Shown: piece by piece, positions 1 through 10,612 of the stretch | Position numbering within the stretch: position 1 is the stretch's first letter | Layout of the letters: the number at the start of each line of letters is the position of its first letter | DNA from: CAYTBN01 sp964542165 | Lineage (GTDB): Bacteria > Myxococcota_A > UBA796 > UBA9615 > CAYRNR01 | Length of the DNA: 64,000 nt | Direction of reading: 5' to 3' | NCBI GenBank assembly: GCA_964542165.1 | Contig: CAZITQ010000001.1 | Location: 62,001 to 126,000, forward strand | Program-made: the position numbers and the translations under genes | The notes under the pieces: generated by a model | What the model was told of the DNA's origin: nothing | The model's input: the letters and a program-made list of their open reading frames with translations, nothing else | Databases searched by the model: none

Positions 1-510
1 TCCCCCGACGCCGCGGCGTCAGGCGATGCCGGTGCCTCGACGACCTCGTGGGTCGAGGGGGAGTCGACCCGCGCCGGGACGGAGGCCACCCCGGTTCACG
101 GTGCGACCGCCCCGGTCGAAGACGGCGCCGAACCGTCGGGGGAGGCATCGACGGAAGCCGCGACGGGGTCCGTGGGCGCGGGCGAGGACATCACGTCCGG
201 GGAACCGCCGCCGCGGGAGCGAACCGCTGATCTCCCGCCGCCCGAAGCCCCCCCGGAGACCGCCGACGCCGACGCACCGACGGTGGCCGTCCGGATCAAC
301 TCGGATCCCTGGTCGATGGTGACCATGGGCGGCGACCAGCAGGCCCCACCCCGGCAGAGCCCCTACTCGGTGGATCTGCCCCCGGGCACCTACCGCTTCG
401 ATCTGCGGGTCCCGGACACGGGCCAGACCAAGACGCTGACCGTCACCCTGGACGGCAGCGAGGGCACACTCTCCCGCTGCCACCACTTTGGCAAGGACGG
501 TCCCTGCTAG
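1..510 (+). CDS. C-terminal part of a protein with a PEGA-like domain (5' end outside the window)
   Basis: The frame is open from base 1 to a TAG at 508-510, so 169 residues of a longer protein are visible; an internal GTG at 172 is not needed as a start. The first 90 or so residues are Ala/Pro/Glu/Thr-rich and look like a disordered linker. The last 80 residues resemble a PEGA domain: a VAVRINSDPWSMV strand, then SPYSVDLPPGTYRFDLR, then a short beta tail ending in a Cys-containing motif (RCHHFGKDGPC). PEGA domains often close Ser/Thr kinases or surface proteins in Myxococcota; which applies here cannot be seen. Confidence 0.6.
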   Translation, partial: SPDAAASGDAGASTTSWVEGESTRAGTEATPVHGATAPVEDGAEPSGEASTEAATGSVGAGEDITSGEPPPRERTADLPPPEAPPETADADAPTVAVRINSDPWSMVTMGGDQQAPPRQSPYSVDLPPGTYRFDLRVPDTGQTKTLTVTLDGSEGTLSRCHHFGKDGPC

Positions 511-546
511 TACGATCCCCCTTCGACCCACCGGACGGGGGATTCG

Positions 547-2382
<1,836 letters not shown>

Positions 2383-2409
2383 TCCCCCGGCTGTTGGACC
2401 GAACGGTGA

Positions 2410-3372
2410 TCAGCCGCCGTAGTTGATGGCCGCGAGCTGGATCTCGGTGATCGCGACCTCGGCGTGGGAGGAGCCGGGGTAGACGTCCTTGACCTGGATC
2501 CGGACCTCACCCCAGGCGCTGCCGTTGTAGCCACCCTTGACCGGGAAATCGATCCACTGCATCTCCCGCTTGTCCTCGAGGGTCACGACGAACGACTCCA
2601 TCATCACGCGGATCTCGACGGTCTTGGGCCGACTGTAGGAGGTGAAGTTGGAGGACGAGGATCCGTGCCCCGGGAAGATCCCCACCTTGGAGATCGACCA
2701 GTCCGGGGACTCGACGGTCACCCACTCCTCGGCGCCGCCGGTGGCGACCCAGACGCTCTTGGTGCTCTCGTCGGTGATCTTGCCCTTGTCGCCCTCGTTG
2801 GACGACAGCTCGACGACCATGGTCGGACAGGGCTGATCGGCGAAGTTGGCCTGGATCTCGGTGATGGCCGCCAGCGTGTCGAAGTCCGTGCCGGTGTACA
2901 CGCTGCGGATGGTGAACCGGGCCTTGCCGCCCCAGAGCTCTCCGCCGATGGCCAGATCGCCGGTCTCGATGGTCACCGGACCCCAGGTGTCCTCGAAGGC
3001 ATGGGTCACCTGCTTGACCTGCACCGGGTTCTGCGCGTCGTCCAGCGAGAAGATGTCGATGTCGACCTGCTTGGGTCGGGCGTAGCGCCGGAACTGGGTG
3101 TCGTCGGGACCCTTGCCAGCGGTGATCGTGAAGCTCTTCAGCGTGCCCCGGGGGATGTCCACCTCGACCCATTCCCCGGTTCCGTCGTTCTCGTTGCCCT
3201 CGATCCAGGCGGTCTCCAGGCTGCCGTCCACCGTGGAGTTGGCCGCGGACGCCCCGGACTCGCCCCAGGAGTCCTTGAGCTCGGAGGAGGCGGTCGCGCC
3301 AGCGAGGGCGATGGCGGGGATCAGCAGCGCGCCGAGCAGCGCGGCAGAGAGGACGTGGGCGGAACGGATCAT
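2410..3372 (-). CDS. Secreted protein with two tandem discoidin/NADase-type glycan-binding-like domains
   Basis: The ATG at 3372 is chosen over the longer frame because it follows a GGAG ribosome site and opens a clear signal peptide (MIRSAHVLSAALLGALLIPA, then ALAGA). The mature protein of roughly 295 residues carries two copies of a beta-sandwich repeat: each starts with W/TAW-type residues, has a Y(A/S)RPK(Q/T)V(D/E)I strand and closes with AITEIQ. This matches the discoidin-like modules annotated in Myxococcota as NADase-type glycan-binding domains, usually surface or periplasmic carbohydrate binders. No catalytic domain is attached. It is convergent with the sigma-54 activator. The function beyond probable glycan binding is inference. 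Confidence 0.7.
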   Translation of the reverse strand: MIRSAHVLSAALLGALLIPAIALAGATASSELKDSWGESGASAANSTVDGSLETAWIEGNENDGTGEWVEVDIPRGTLKSFTITAGKGPDDTQFRRYARPKQVDIDIFSLDDAQNPVQVKQVTHAFEDTWGPVTIETGDLAIGGELWGGKARFTIRSVYTGTDFDTLAAITEIQANFADQPCPTMVVELSSNEGDKGKITDESTKSVWVATGGAEEWVTVESPDWSISKVGIFPGHGSSSSNFTSYSRPKTVEIRVMMESFVVTLEDKREMQWIDFPVKGGYNGSAWGEVRIQVKDVYPGSSHAEVAITEIQLAAINYGG

Positions 3373-3480
3373 GGGATGCTCCAGGTTGCGGCCCCCGACG
3401 CGCGGGGGACCGGGACCGCTCATCGTACAGCAAAGCCGCCGACGCGTCAGTGGCAGCGGCGTCCGGGTTCCCCGGAGCGC

Positions 3481-4086
3481 TCAGGCCGGCTGACGCCGGG
3501 GCAGGAAGAGGCGGGCGGTCATCCGAAACAGGGTGTAGGCGAGGACCGCCACCCCCCCCACGATGAACACCGTCAGTACCGGCACCAGGATCGCCACCGC
3601 GGCCGTGACCAGGGCGATGCCGTCCTCTGCGAGGCTGACGAAGGGATTGAGGATCCCCGCGGTGGTCGCGGAGCTCGCCACCCGCAGCTTGGCCTTGAGC
3701 AGCTGGACGACCCCGGCCGAGGAGCCGCCGAGCACCAGACCCGAGGCGGAGGCGACGCCCGGATCGAGTTCGCCCAGAGCCGCCGCGGCCACGAGGGCGC
3801 CTGCCGCGGGGCGGAGCAGCAGCCCGATGGAGTCCAGGACGTGGTCGAGGGCGGGGACCTTGTCCGCTGCGATCTCCAGCACCACGGCCAGCCCGAAGAT
3901 CACCATCGTCGCCGGGCTCGCGATCCATGCAAATCCCTCGTTGAGGTGCAGCAGACCCAGGTGATGGGCGACGGCGGCCAGGAAGACGGGCAAGAACGCC
4001 CGGAGGCCGCAGGTGGACGCCAGCGCGATGGCCAGCCCGACCTGCAAGGCCAGCTGGATCGGGTCCTCGGTGGGCGTGGGCAGCAT
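3481..4086 (-). CDS. DUF4126 family integral membrane protein
   Basis: 201 residues with an excellent ribosome site (GAGGAGG, 4 nt before ATG). The sequence is hydrophobic with about five membrane segments and the family signature near the start (GLAIALASTCGLRAFLPVF), followed by a Gly/Ser-rich segment (LVLGGSSAGVVQLLKAKLR). This corresponds to DUF4126, whose biochemical role is unknown. The C-terminus is basic (RLFLPRRQPA) and probably cytoplasmic. It is divergent from the phosphatase gene at 4163, with a 76-nt spacer that must hold both promoters. Confidence 0.8.
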   Translation of the reverse strand: MLPTPTEDPIQLALQVGLAIALASTCGLRAFLPVFLAAVAHHLGLLHLNEGFAWIASPATMVIFGLAVVLEIAADKVPALDHVLDSIGLLLRPAAGALVAAAALGELDPGVASASGLVLGGSSAGVVQLLKAKLRVASSATTAGILNPFVSLAEDGIALVTAAVAILVPVLTVFIVGGVAVLAYTLFRMTARLFLPRRQPA

Positions 4087-4162
4087 GGGACCTCCTCGGG
4101 TTCTCCCCTGCCCTGGTCCTACGCAGGCCTCGCACCGGACATTTCAATCTCCATCGAGTACC

Positions 4163-4627
4163 ATGCGGCCGATGGCTGCACGTCCACTGAGGCTGCTGTT
4201 CGTGTGCTCGGGCAATCTCTGCCGCTCGCCGATGGCCGAGGGCATCGCGAGGTACCTGGGCGAGGAGCGGGGGCTCGACCTGGAGATCCGGTCCTGCGGG
4301 ACCATCGCCCGGCCCGGCATGGAGGCCAGCGAGAACGCCGTGGCGGCCTGCCAGGAGAAGGGCGTGGACATCTCGGATCACCGCAGCCAGCCGCTGACCC
4401 AGGAGCTGGTGGAGTGGGCGGACCAGATCCTGGTCATGGAGGAGAACCACCTCCACGCCGTCAACGCCCGGGACTGGCGTGCCCCGTTCAAGACCTGGTC
4501 CCTGGGCTCCTTCATCGACGCCAAGCGGATCAAGGACCCCTACCGCCGCTCCCTGCGCAAGTACCGCAAGGCCCGAGACATCATCTGGAAGGCGGTCGAC
4601 GAGGCCCTGAACCGCCTGGTGGTCTGA
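4163..4627 (+). CDS. Low-molecular-weight protein tyrosine phosphatase family protein
   Basis: 154 residues from ATG 4163; ATG 4172 (four codons on) is a near-equal alternative. The P-loop CSGNLCRS (Cys15, C-x5-R) follows the first beta strand, and DPYRRS near residue 120 supplies the expected general-acid Asp. The length is typical for the family, which includes Wzb/Etp-type phosphatases acting on tyrosine kinases of polysaccharide export and arsenate reductases. No arsenic genes adjoin, and a glycan cluster lies about 14 kb away, so a tyrosine phosphatase role is the better guess. The substrate is unknown. Confidence 0.85.
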   Translation: MRPMAARPLRLLFVCSGNLCRSPMAEGIARYLGEERGLDLEIRSCGTIARPGMEASENAVAACQEKGVDISDHRSQPLTQELVEWADQILVMEENHLHAVNARDWRAPFKTWSLGSFIDAKRIKDPYRRSLRKYRKARDIIWKAVDEALNRLVV

Positions 4628-4682
4628 AGGCCCTTCCCCGCCGCCCGTGTGCATCTCCCGCCGGGCACCGTATAGTGGGTGT

Positions 4683-5255
4683 ATGCGAAATCCACACGCA
4701 CTTCCGTGGCTGATGGCCGCCCTGATGGCCGCGTTGCTGCTCCCGCAGACCTCCCTGGCCCAGGACGACGACGACGACGAGGAGCAGGAGGAGGACACCC
4801 CGGAGCGGGTCATCTACCAGTACACCGACCTCCACGGGGTCACCTACATGGTCGACGACCTGAACCGCGTGCCCCTCGCCTTTCGAACCGAGAACCACCT
4901 CACCCGGATCGTGATCCAGGAACGGGAACCCACCGAGGACGAGTGGGATCGGGCCCGGGGCGGCGGCCCCCCCGATCTGGTGGACGTGAGCGACCGGATG
5001 GAGGAGCGCGCGACGGAGAGGGACGAGGCCCGCAAGGAGCCCCCGCCGCCCCCCCCGGAGGAGCGCATCGCCGAGCTCGAGGCCCGGCGCCTGGAACTCC
5101 AGGACCAGATGGCCGCGCTCGAGGAGGGGTCGGCCGGCCCCGGCCTCGCGTCGATGACCGCCGAGCAGCTCGATGCCCTGCTCACCGAATCCCAGGAAGA
5201 GCTCGCCGCTGTCGAGTCGGAGCTGGAGATCCTCGAGAAGCAGACCTCGCCCTGA
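4683..5255 (+). CDS. Secreted coiled-coil protein with DUF4124-like N-terminal motif
   Basis: 190 residues starting at ATG 4683. A signal peptide (PWLMAALMAALLLPQTSLAQ) is followed by an acidic stretch (DDDDDEEQEED), then IYQYTDLHGVTYMVDDLNRV, which closely resembles the DUF4124 motif (IYKW-D-GV---D), a short beta module in periplasmic proteins. A proline run (PPPPPP) leads to a C-terminal heptad-rich coiled coil (RIAELEARRLELQDQMAALE). No enzyme signature is seen. It starts 55 nt after the phosphatase and converges on the kinase gene with a 9-nt gap. A periplasmic structural or scaffold role is a guess. Confidence 0.65.
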   Translation: MRNPHALPWLMAALMAALLLPQTSLAQDDDDDEEQEEDTPERVIYQYTDLHGVTYMVDDLNRVPLAFRTENHLTRIVIQEREPTEDEWDRARGGGPPDLVDVSDRMEERATERDEARKEPPPPPPEERIAELEARRLELQDQMAALEEGSAGPGLASMTAEQLDALLTESQEELAAVESELEILEKQTSP

Positions 5256-5264
5256 TCGGCGTCC

Positions 5265-6314
5265 CTACTTGCCCAAGAACCAGGACCTCACCCGGTCCCA
5301 CGAGGTGCCCGCCTTGCCCGACGGGGGCTCGGTCGGCTCCTCGACGGTCGTCGCGCGCGGCACGTCGAAGCGGGGGGTGGCGCCCTCGGAGTAGAGGCGC
5401 GCGACGCCGGCCAGGTCGGGGGTCGCCGGCTCGGCCCGGGCCACGTCCACCAGCAGCTGCTCCGCCTCCAGCGCCGACGCGGGTCGGCGATTCACCGGAC
5501 GCTCGATGAGCCTGGCCAGGACGGCGGTGAGGGCGGGCGATCGGTCGTGGGCCAGCGCCAGCCGATCGCTCAGGTCACCCTCCAGGACCATGGTCACCAG
5601 CTTGAACCCCGCCTCCTGGAACAGGACCTCCCCGGTGAGCAGTTCGTACAGCACGCACCCCAGGGCGAACAGGTCGCTCCGCCCGTCGAGGGCCTCCCCC
5701 CGCAGCTGCTCCGGGGACATGTAGCAGGGGGTCCCCCGGGTGAGGTTGAGGGTGGTGGTCAGAAAGAGGTTCGCGGTGGACCGGGCGATGCCGAAGTCCA
5801 GGACCTTCACCAGGCCGCCCTGGGCGAGGATCAGATTCTCCGGCTTCAGATCCCGGTGGACCAGGTGCAGGGCGTTGCCCTCCGGATCCAGCCGTTCGAT
5901 GGCGTGGGTCAGCGCCCGGCAGACCTGGGCCCCCACCTCGGCCACCAGCCCCCCAGGCAGCGGCTGAGCCCGCTTGTTGAGCCACTCCACCAGCGCCCGG
6001 AAGCTCGGCCCCTCCACGTACTCCATGGCGAGCACGTGGCGGCCGCTGTACTCGGCGAAGTCGATGATCCGAACCACATTGGGATGGGAGAGCAGCCCGC
6101 CGATGCGTGCCTCGTTCACCAGGGAGCGGATCATGTCCGGCTGGGACTCGAGCAACTCCTCGTGGACCACCTTGAGGGCGACCTCGGTCTGGAAGCCCAT
6201 GGGCCCCTCCACCCGGGCGGAGTAGATCCGCGCGTACGCACCCTCGCCGATGCGCTCGACGATGATGTACGGGCCGAGCTTCGCGCCCATCTCCAGAGTG
6301 CGGGGGGAGGTCAT
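5265..6314 (-). CDS. Hanks-type Ser/Thr protein kinase, soluble
   Basis: 349 residues. All core kinase elements are present: Gly loop GEGAYA (23-28), VALK lysine 48, catalytic loop HRDLKPEN (153-160), DFG (173-175) and GTPCYMSPEQ (194-203). The kinase domain ends near residue 285 and the tail of about 65 residues is Pro/Glu/Thr-rich with no evident transmembrane segment or sensor domain, unlike PASTA/PEGA kinases. It could phosphorylate FHA-binding partners such as the sigma-54 regulator at 547-2382, but this is inference from proximity. It converges on the DUF4124-like gene; mutS2 lies 51 nt upstream on the same strand. Confidence 0.92.
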   Translation of the reverse strand: MTSPRTLEMGAKLGPYIIVERIGEGAYARIYSARVEGPMGFQTEVALKVVHEELLESQPDMIRSLVNEARIGGLLSHPNVVRIIDFAEYSGRHVLAMEYVEGPSFRALVEWLNKRAQPLPGGLVAEVGAQVCRALTHAIERLDPEGNALHLVHRDLKPENLILAQGGLVKVLDFGIARSTANLFLTTTLNLTRGTPCYMSPEQLRGEALDGRSDLFALGCVLYELLTGEVLFQEAGFKLVTMVLEGDLSDRLALAHDRSPALTAVLARLIERPVNRRPASALEAEQLLVDVARAEPATPDLAGVARLYSEGATPRFDVPRATTVEEPTEPPSGKAGTSWDRVRSWFLGK

Positions 6315-6365
6315 GGTGGGTCGATTGTGGACCGGGTGTCCGCGGGGGGCAAGGACCCCGGGCGG

Positions 6366-8795
6366 TTACAGCTCGACGGCTGTGAACGCGTCGCCACCCT
6401 GGTCCCGGGCCGCTGCCCGGGAGCGGCGCGCGTACGGGCTCTGTTTGAGATGGGCCCGCACCGCCTTGCGCAGGGCGCCCGTGCCGTGCCCGTGGAGGAT
6501 GAACACCACCCCGTCGCCCCGCATCGAGGCTTCGTCCAGGAATCGGTCCACCCGGTCCAGGGCGTCGTCCACCCGCTCGCCCCGCAGGTCGAGGGTGTTG
6601 GCTTCGGTGCGGATCGCGCTGTCCAGGTCGCCGGAGCTCGTGGGCATCTCGGCCGGCAGCGCGGGCCTGGACCGCCGTTCTCCCACACCGGAGCCCTTGC
6701 GCTCGCTCCGAGACGGCCCCACGTCCCGGATCCTGCAGCGGACTCGCACCCCCCCGATCTGCACCTCCAGCTTGCCCTGGGAGTCGGGCAGCGACGCCAG
6801 CTCTCCCTCGCGATCTCCGGCGAGCAGGCGCACGGGCATGCCCGGCTGGGCCTGGCTCCAGTCGATGCGTTCCCCCTCGCCCCGGGCCTTCAATCCGGCC
6901 GCGTGGGTGAGCTTCTCGCGCAGCTCGCGCCCCCCCCCCCCCACGCGCCGGCGGGCGCGGTCCGCCGCCGACAGGCTCGGCTCGCGCTGCAGCTCCCGGA
7001 TGACGCCCCTCACGACCTCGCGGTACCCCTCCACCTCCCTGTCGAAGGAGGCCAGGACGTCCGCCTGGATCTCCTTCTCCCGGCGTCGGAGTTCGGCGCT
7101 CCGGCGTTCCAGGTCCCGGCGCTCCCGGCGGGCCTCGTCGCGCTCGGCCTCCGCGTCGTCGAGGCGCTTGCGCACCTGGGCGCGCTCCCGCTCCAGGCTC
7201 GCCAGCAACGACTCGACCTCGCGTTCGGTGGGGGCCATTCGCCCGTGGGCGGCCTCCAGCACCGTCTCGGGCAGCCCCAGCTGACGCGCGATGTCGATGG
7301 CGTAGCTGCGCCCCGGATGACCGACGGTCAACCGGTAGGTGGGCGTGAGGGCGTCCCCGTCGAACTCCAGACGGCCGTTGACGAAGCGTTCGTCGGTCTC
7401 GGCCAGGGCCTTGAGCGGGGCGAAGTGGGTCGTGGCCGCCAGCAGAGCCCCGCGGTCGACCAGAGCCTCGAGCACGGCCGAGGCCAGCGCCGCGCCCTGC
7501 TGGGGATCCGTACCCACGGCGATCTCGTCGATGAGCACCAGCGCGTCCAGGTCGTCCGCCTGCAGGATCTCGAGGATGGTCTTGAGCGCGAGGACGTGTC
7601 CGCTGAAGGTGGACAGGTCCTGCTCCACCGACTGCTGGTCGCCGATGTCGGCCAGCAGATGGGGGAAGAGACCGATGGACGAGCCCACCTCGACCGGGAG
7701 GTGCATGCCCGCGCGGACCATCAGCGCACACAGCCCGAGGGTCTTGAGGCAGATGGTCTTGCCGCCGGCATTGGGGCCGCTGAGGATCAACGCCCGCCGG
7801 CCCCCGGTGAGCGTCAGGTCGTTGGGCACCACATCGAGCCCGCGCAGCGCCAGCAGGGGGTGGCGGGCGCCCCGCAATGCCACCGATGCCCCGTCGACCA
7901 AGGTGGGCTCCGCGGCGTCCAGATCGCCGGCGAGGCGGGCCATGGCCGCCAGGACGTCCAGGTCGGCGGCCGCGTCCAGGCCGGTCAGCAGGTCGTCGCC
8001 CCAGATGGCCACCGCCTCGCACAGCGACGCGAGGATCGCCAGCTCCTCCCGCTGCAACTCCGCGTCGGCCATCTTGAGCTTGTTGTTCAGCCCCACCACC
8101 TCCCGGGGCTCCACGTAGACCGTCTGGCCGGAGCCCGAGGTGTCGTGCACGATCCCCAGGTCCAGGGAGCGGGCCTGGACCTTGACCGGTACCACGTAGC
8201 GGTCGTTGCGCTGGGTGAGGTAGTCCTCCTGCAGGGCGCCGGACCAGGCCTCGCTGGACGTGAGGTCCTCGAGCCGCTCGCGGATGGTCCCGTGCAGCCG
8301 GGCCTTGCGGCTGCGAAGCTCGGCCAGGTGGGGGTAGGTGACCGTGGACAGCTCCCCCTGGCGATCGAAGGATGCCTCCAGGCGCGAGCGCAGCTCGGTG
8401 AGCGGATCGATGCGCTCGGAGATGCTGCGCAGGGACGAGACGTCCACCGTCGCGCCGGCGAAGAAGCGCTTGAGAGAGGCGCAACCGCCCAGGGTGTCGG
8501 CAACCTCCAGCAGGTTGCGGCCGTCGAGGACCTCCCCCTTGCGGCAACGGGCTACCTGATCCCGCACATCGCGGATGCCGCCCAGGGGGACCGGGGCCTC
8601 CCGTGTGGCGTCTCGCATCTGGGTCACGCGCCCGAGGCGGCGGCGAATTCGCTCGGGATCGTCGTCCAGCAGCGGGGTCTCGCAACGCTCGCGGCCCATG
8701 GCGGTCTGGGCGCGCTCCCCCAGGGCCTGCACGAGCCGGGGCCAGTCCAGCGCCAGCTGGCTGCGTTCCTCGAAGGTCGGGGCTTCGCCATCCAC
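6366..8795 (-). CDS. mutS2: MutS2 family protein (ATPase plus Smr endonuclease domain)
   Basis: 809 residues from a GTG at 8795. The open frame extends further upstream, but that part is low-complexity and overlaps the divergent gene; the GTG start puts the family N-terminus (a helix beginning DWPRLVQALGERAQTAM) at the right place. It has a MutS-like clamp/core, Walker A GPNAGGKT at 340-347, LIDEIAVGTDP Walker B, a long charged coiled coil and a C-terminal Smr domain (LDLRG at 735-739, HGHGTGALR). MutS2 acts on branched DNA and stalled or collided ribosomes rather than classical mismatch repair. LDLRG replaces the usual LDLHG. Confidence 0.92.
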   Translation of the reverse strand: MDGEAPTFEERSQLALDWPRLVQALGERAQTAMGRERCETPLLDDDPERIRRRLGRVTQMRDATREAPVPLGGIRDVRDQVARCRKGEVLDGRNLLEVADTLGGCASLKRFFAGATVDVSSLRSISERIDPLTELRSRLEASFDRQGELSTVTYPHLAELRSRKARLHGTIRERLEDLTSSEAWSGALQEDYLTQRNDRYVVPVKVQARSLDLGIVHDTSGSGQTVYVEPREVVGLNNKLKMADAELQREELAILASLCEAVAIWGDDLLTGLDAAADLDVLAAMARLAGDLDAAEPTLVDGASVALRGARHPLLALRGLDVVPNDLTLTGGRRALILSGPNAGGKTICLKTLGLCALMVRAGMHLPVEVGSSIGLFPHLLADIGDQQSVEQDLSTFSGHVLALKTILEILQADDLDALVLIDEIAVGTDPQQGAALASAVLEALVDRGALLAATTHFAPLKALAETDERFVNGRLEFDGDALTPTYRLTVGHPGRSYAIDIARQLGLPETVLEAAHGRMAPTEREVESLLASLERERAQVRKRLDDAEAERDEARRERRDLERRSAELRRREKEIQADVLASFDREVEGYREVVRGVIRELQREPSLSAADRARRRVGGGGRELREKLTHAAGLKARGEGERIDWSQAQPGMPVRLLAGDREGELASLPDSQGKLEVQIGGVRVRCRIRDVGPSRSERKGSGVGERRSRPALPAEMPTSSGDLDSAIRTEANTLDLRGERVDDALDRVDRFLDEASMRGDGVVFILHGHGTGALRKAVRAHLKQSPYARRSRAAARDQGGDAFTAVEL

Positions 8796-8868
8796 GGGTG
8801 CATGATCTCGATCCGCGCCCCCCGGGGCAAGCTTGCCCGCGGCGGGGCCAACCCCTACCCTCCACCCC

Positions 8869-9708
8869 GTGAGTGCCCTCGACCGGTCCCTGCGCGCCCT
8901 GCTCCGCCCCACGGGGGTGGCCATCACCCGCTACCGGATGATCCGCGATGGCGATCGCGTCCTCGTGGCGCTGTCGGGGGGCAAGGACAGTTCCACGCTG
9001 CTGTACCTGCTGCGCAACCTCCAGTCCCGGGCGCCGGTCCGGTTCTCCCTGGGCGCGGTGACGGTGGACGGTGGCTGGGGGGGGCACCCCACCGCCAAGC
9101 TCGAGCGCTTCTGTCGCCTCCTCGACGTGCCGCTCTCGGTCCGGTCGGCCGACATCGTGGGTGCGGTCGTGGAGCGGGTGGACGAGGACGACACCCCCTG
9201 CCCCCTGTGCGCCCGGCTGCGGCGCGGCGCCATCTACCGGTCCGCGCGGGAGGAGGGCTACCCCACCGTCGCCCTGGGACACCACGCGGACGACCAGGCG
9301 GAGACCCTGCTGCTCAACGCCCTGTCCAACGGCCGGCTCAAGGCCATGCCCCCCGTGCTCGAGGCGGACGACGGGGAGACCACGGTCATCCGCCCGCTGC
9401 TGGGTGTCCCCGAGGCGACGATCCGGGACTTCGCGCGCGCGGCCCGTCTGCCCTCGGTGCCCTGCCAGTGCCTGGGTTCGGGGCGCCGGGACCTGCGCCG
9501 GCCGCAGATCAAGGAGCTGGTGAACGAGCTGGAGGACCGCTTCCCCGGCGCGCGGACCAACCTCGCCCGGGCCACCGGCCGCCTCCACCCCCGCCACCTG
9601 GCCGACGAACGCTGGCTCCCCCTGGGCGCCCCCCCCGGGGCCACGCCCGGAGAACGGCCCCAGGCCCCGCCGGATCCGGAGACCCTGCGCAGGAGGCTCG
9701 GGGGCTGA
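8869..9708 (+). CDS. TtcA-like tRNA 2-thiocytidine synthetase family protein (PP-loop ATPase)
   Basis: 279 residues from GTG 8869. PP-loop SGGKDS at 36-41, then CPLCARLRRGAIYR (Cys111/114) and PCQC (Cys199/201), the Cys pattern that in TtcA holds an Fe-S cluster used to thiolate C32 of tRNA. GHHADDQAETLLLN is the second family signature. It is divergent from mutS2 over a 73-nt spacer. The last 30 residues are Pro-rich and extend past the canonical domain. Whether the tRNA position is C32 or another (TtuA/Ncs6 relatives share the fold) cannot be settled from sequence; length and motifs favour TtcA. Confidence 0.85.
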   Translation: MSALDRSLRALLRPTGVAITRYRMIRDGDRVLVALSGGKDSSTLLYLLRNLQSRAPVRFSLGAVTVDGGWGGHPTAKLERFCRLLDVPLSVRSADIVGAVVERVDEDDTPCPLCARLRRGAIYRSAREEGYPTVALGHHADDQAETLLLNALSNGRLKAMPPVLEADDGETTVIRPLLGVPEATIRDFARAARLPSVPCQCLGSGRRDLRRPQIKELVNELEDRFPGARTNLARATGRLHPRHLADERWLPLGAPPGATPGERPQAPPDPETLRRRLGG

Positions 9709-9715
9709 CCGCGAC

Positions 9716-10537
9716 TCAGAAGGTACCGGCGAGCACCAGACCGCCGGATCGGCTGAGGGGATCGATGTAGGGGATCGGCATCAGCTGGGAGGTGGCGTAG
9801 GCCTCGCGCACCCGCTCGGAGCGGGTGAGACCGGCCTTGCGGATCTCCAGGCCGCTGACCAGCAGCGCGGCGCCGGCCCCGACCACGAGGATCGGGACGC
9901 CGATGTAGTTGGGATTCACCGTGACGCCGGCGTCCGCCAGGTCCACGCCGCCGTCCACCACCCAGATCCCCCCCACCAGCAGCAGGGACCCCACCGCGAC
10001 CGACAGCCCCCCGGTGAGGGCCATCGAGGTGCCGAAGGCGTTCATGGTCCGGCCCTGCCAGTAGCGGCTGTCGTTGGCGACCTCCCGGCGTAGCTTCTCG
10101 TCGCCCCGGGTGTTGCGGGTCAACTGGCGGTGCATCTCGCCGCCCACGGACCACAGGGGACCGCCGAGCTGGAGGCCGACCCCGGTGACCACCCCCAGGG
10201 GGATGGCCCAGGCGCGCATGTTCTGCAGACGCTGCTCGTCGCCGCTGCGGATGACGGCCAGCGCGACGTTGAAGCTCACCACGGCCGCGACCGCGCCGGC
10301 GATGGAGAGGGTCGCACCCACCCCCCGGTACGTCCGGGCTCGCTTCATGAGGACGGGATCGGGGAACACCAGCCCCGCGGGAAGCGGCACGTCCACGGCG
10401 TCGCCGGAGGCGCCATCCCCTTCGGCCTCTCCCGCGGCGTCCGGCTCGCCCCCGGTGTCCGCCAGGGCCGAGGGCGCTATCGCGAAGACCAGCGCGGCGA
10501 ACATCGCGGCGATTCCGGCGCGCGGGGCGCTACACAT
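9716..10537 (-). CDS. Hypothetical secreted/membrane protein, 4 predicted TM segments
   Basis: 273 residues, not recognised. An N-terminal signal peptide (AMFAALVFAIAPSALA) is followed by an acidic Gly/Asp/Glu linker (about 27-47), then hydrophobic segments at roughly 73-95, 113-130, 170-192 and 205-220. Two helical hairpins flank a charged region (EMHRQLTRNTRGDEKLRREV). The tail holds PIPYIDPLSRSGGLVLAGTF, a pattern common at the end of uncharacterised Myxococcota membrane proteins. It converges on the TtcA-like gene with a 7-nt gap and follows rluD by 75 nt. No function assigned. Confidence 0.6.
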   Translation of the reverse strand: MCSAPRAGIAAMFAALVFAIAPSALADTGGEPDAAGEAEGDGASGDAVDVPLPAGLVFPDPVLMKRARTYRGVGATLSIAGAVAAVVSFNVALAVIRSGDEQRLQNMRAWAIPLGVVTGVGLQLGGPLWSVGGEMHRQLTRNTRGDEKLRREVANDSRYWQGRTMNAFGTSMALTGGLSVAVGSLLLVGGIWVVDGGVDLADAGVTVNPNYIGVPILVVGAGAALLVSGLEIRKAGLTRSERVREAYATSQLMPIPYIDPLSRSGGLVLAGTF

Positions 10538-10612
10538 CGTCCCTCCTGTCGGACATCGATGATAGGGCCCCCCCCGCGGCCCATCAAGCGGGCAACGGCC
10601 ACGGGGAGGCGC

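Noticed and set aside
5547..9770. A 1407-codon open frame on the plus strand opposite the kinase and mutS2 genes
   Set aside because: High-GC shadow frame: no domain, low-complexity Gln/Gly/Arg composition, and it conflicts with two well-supported genes.
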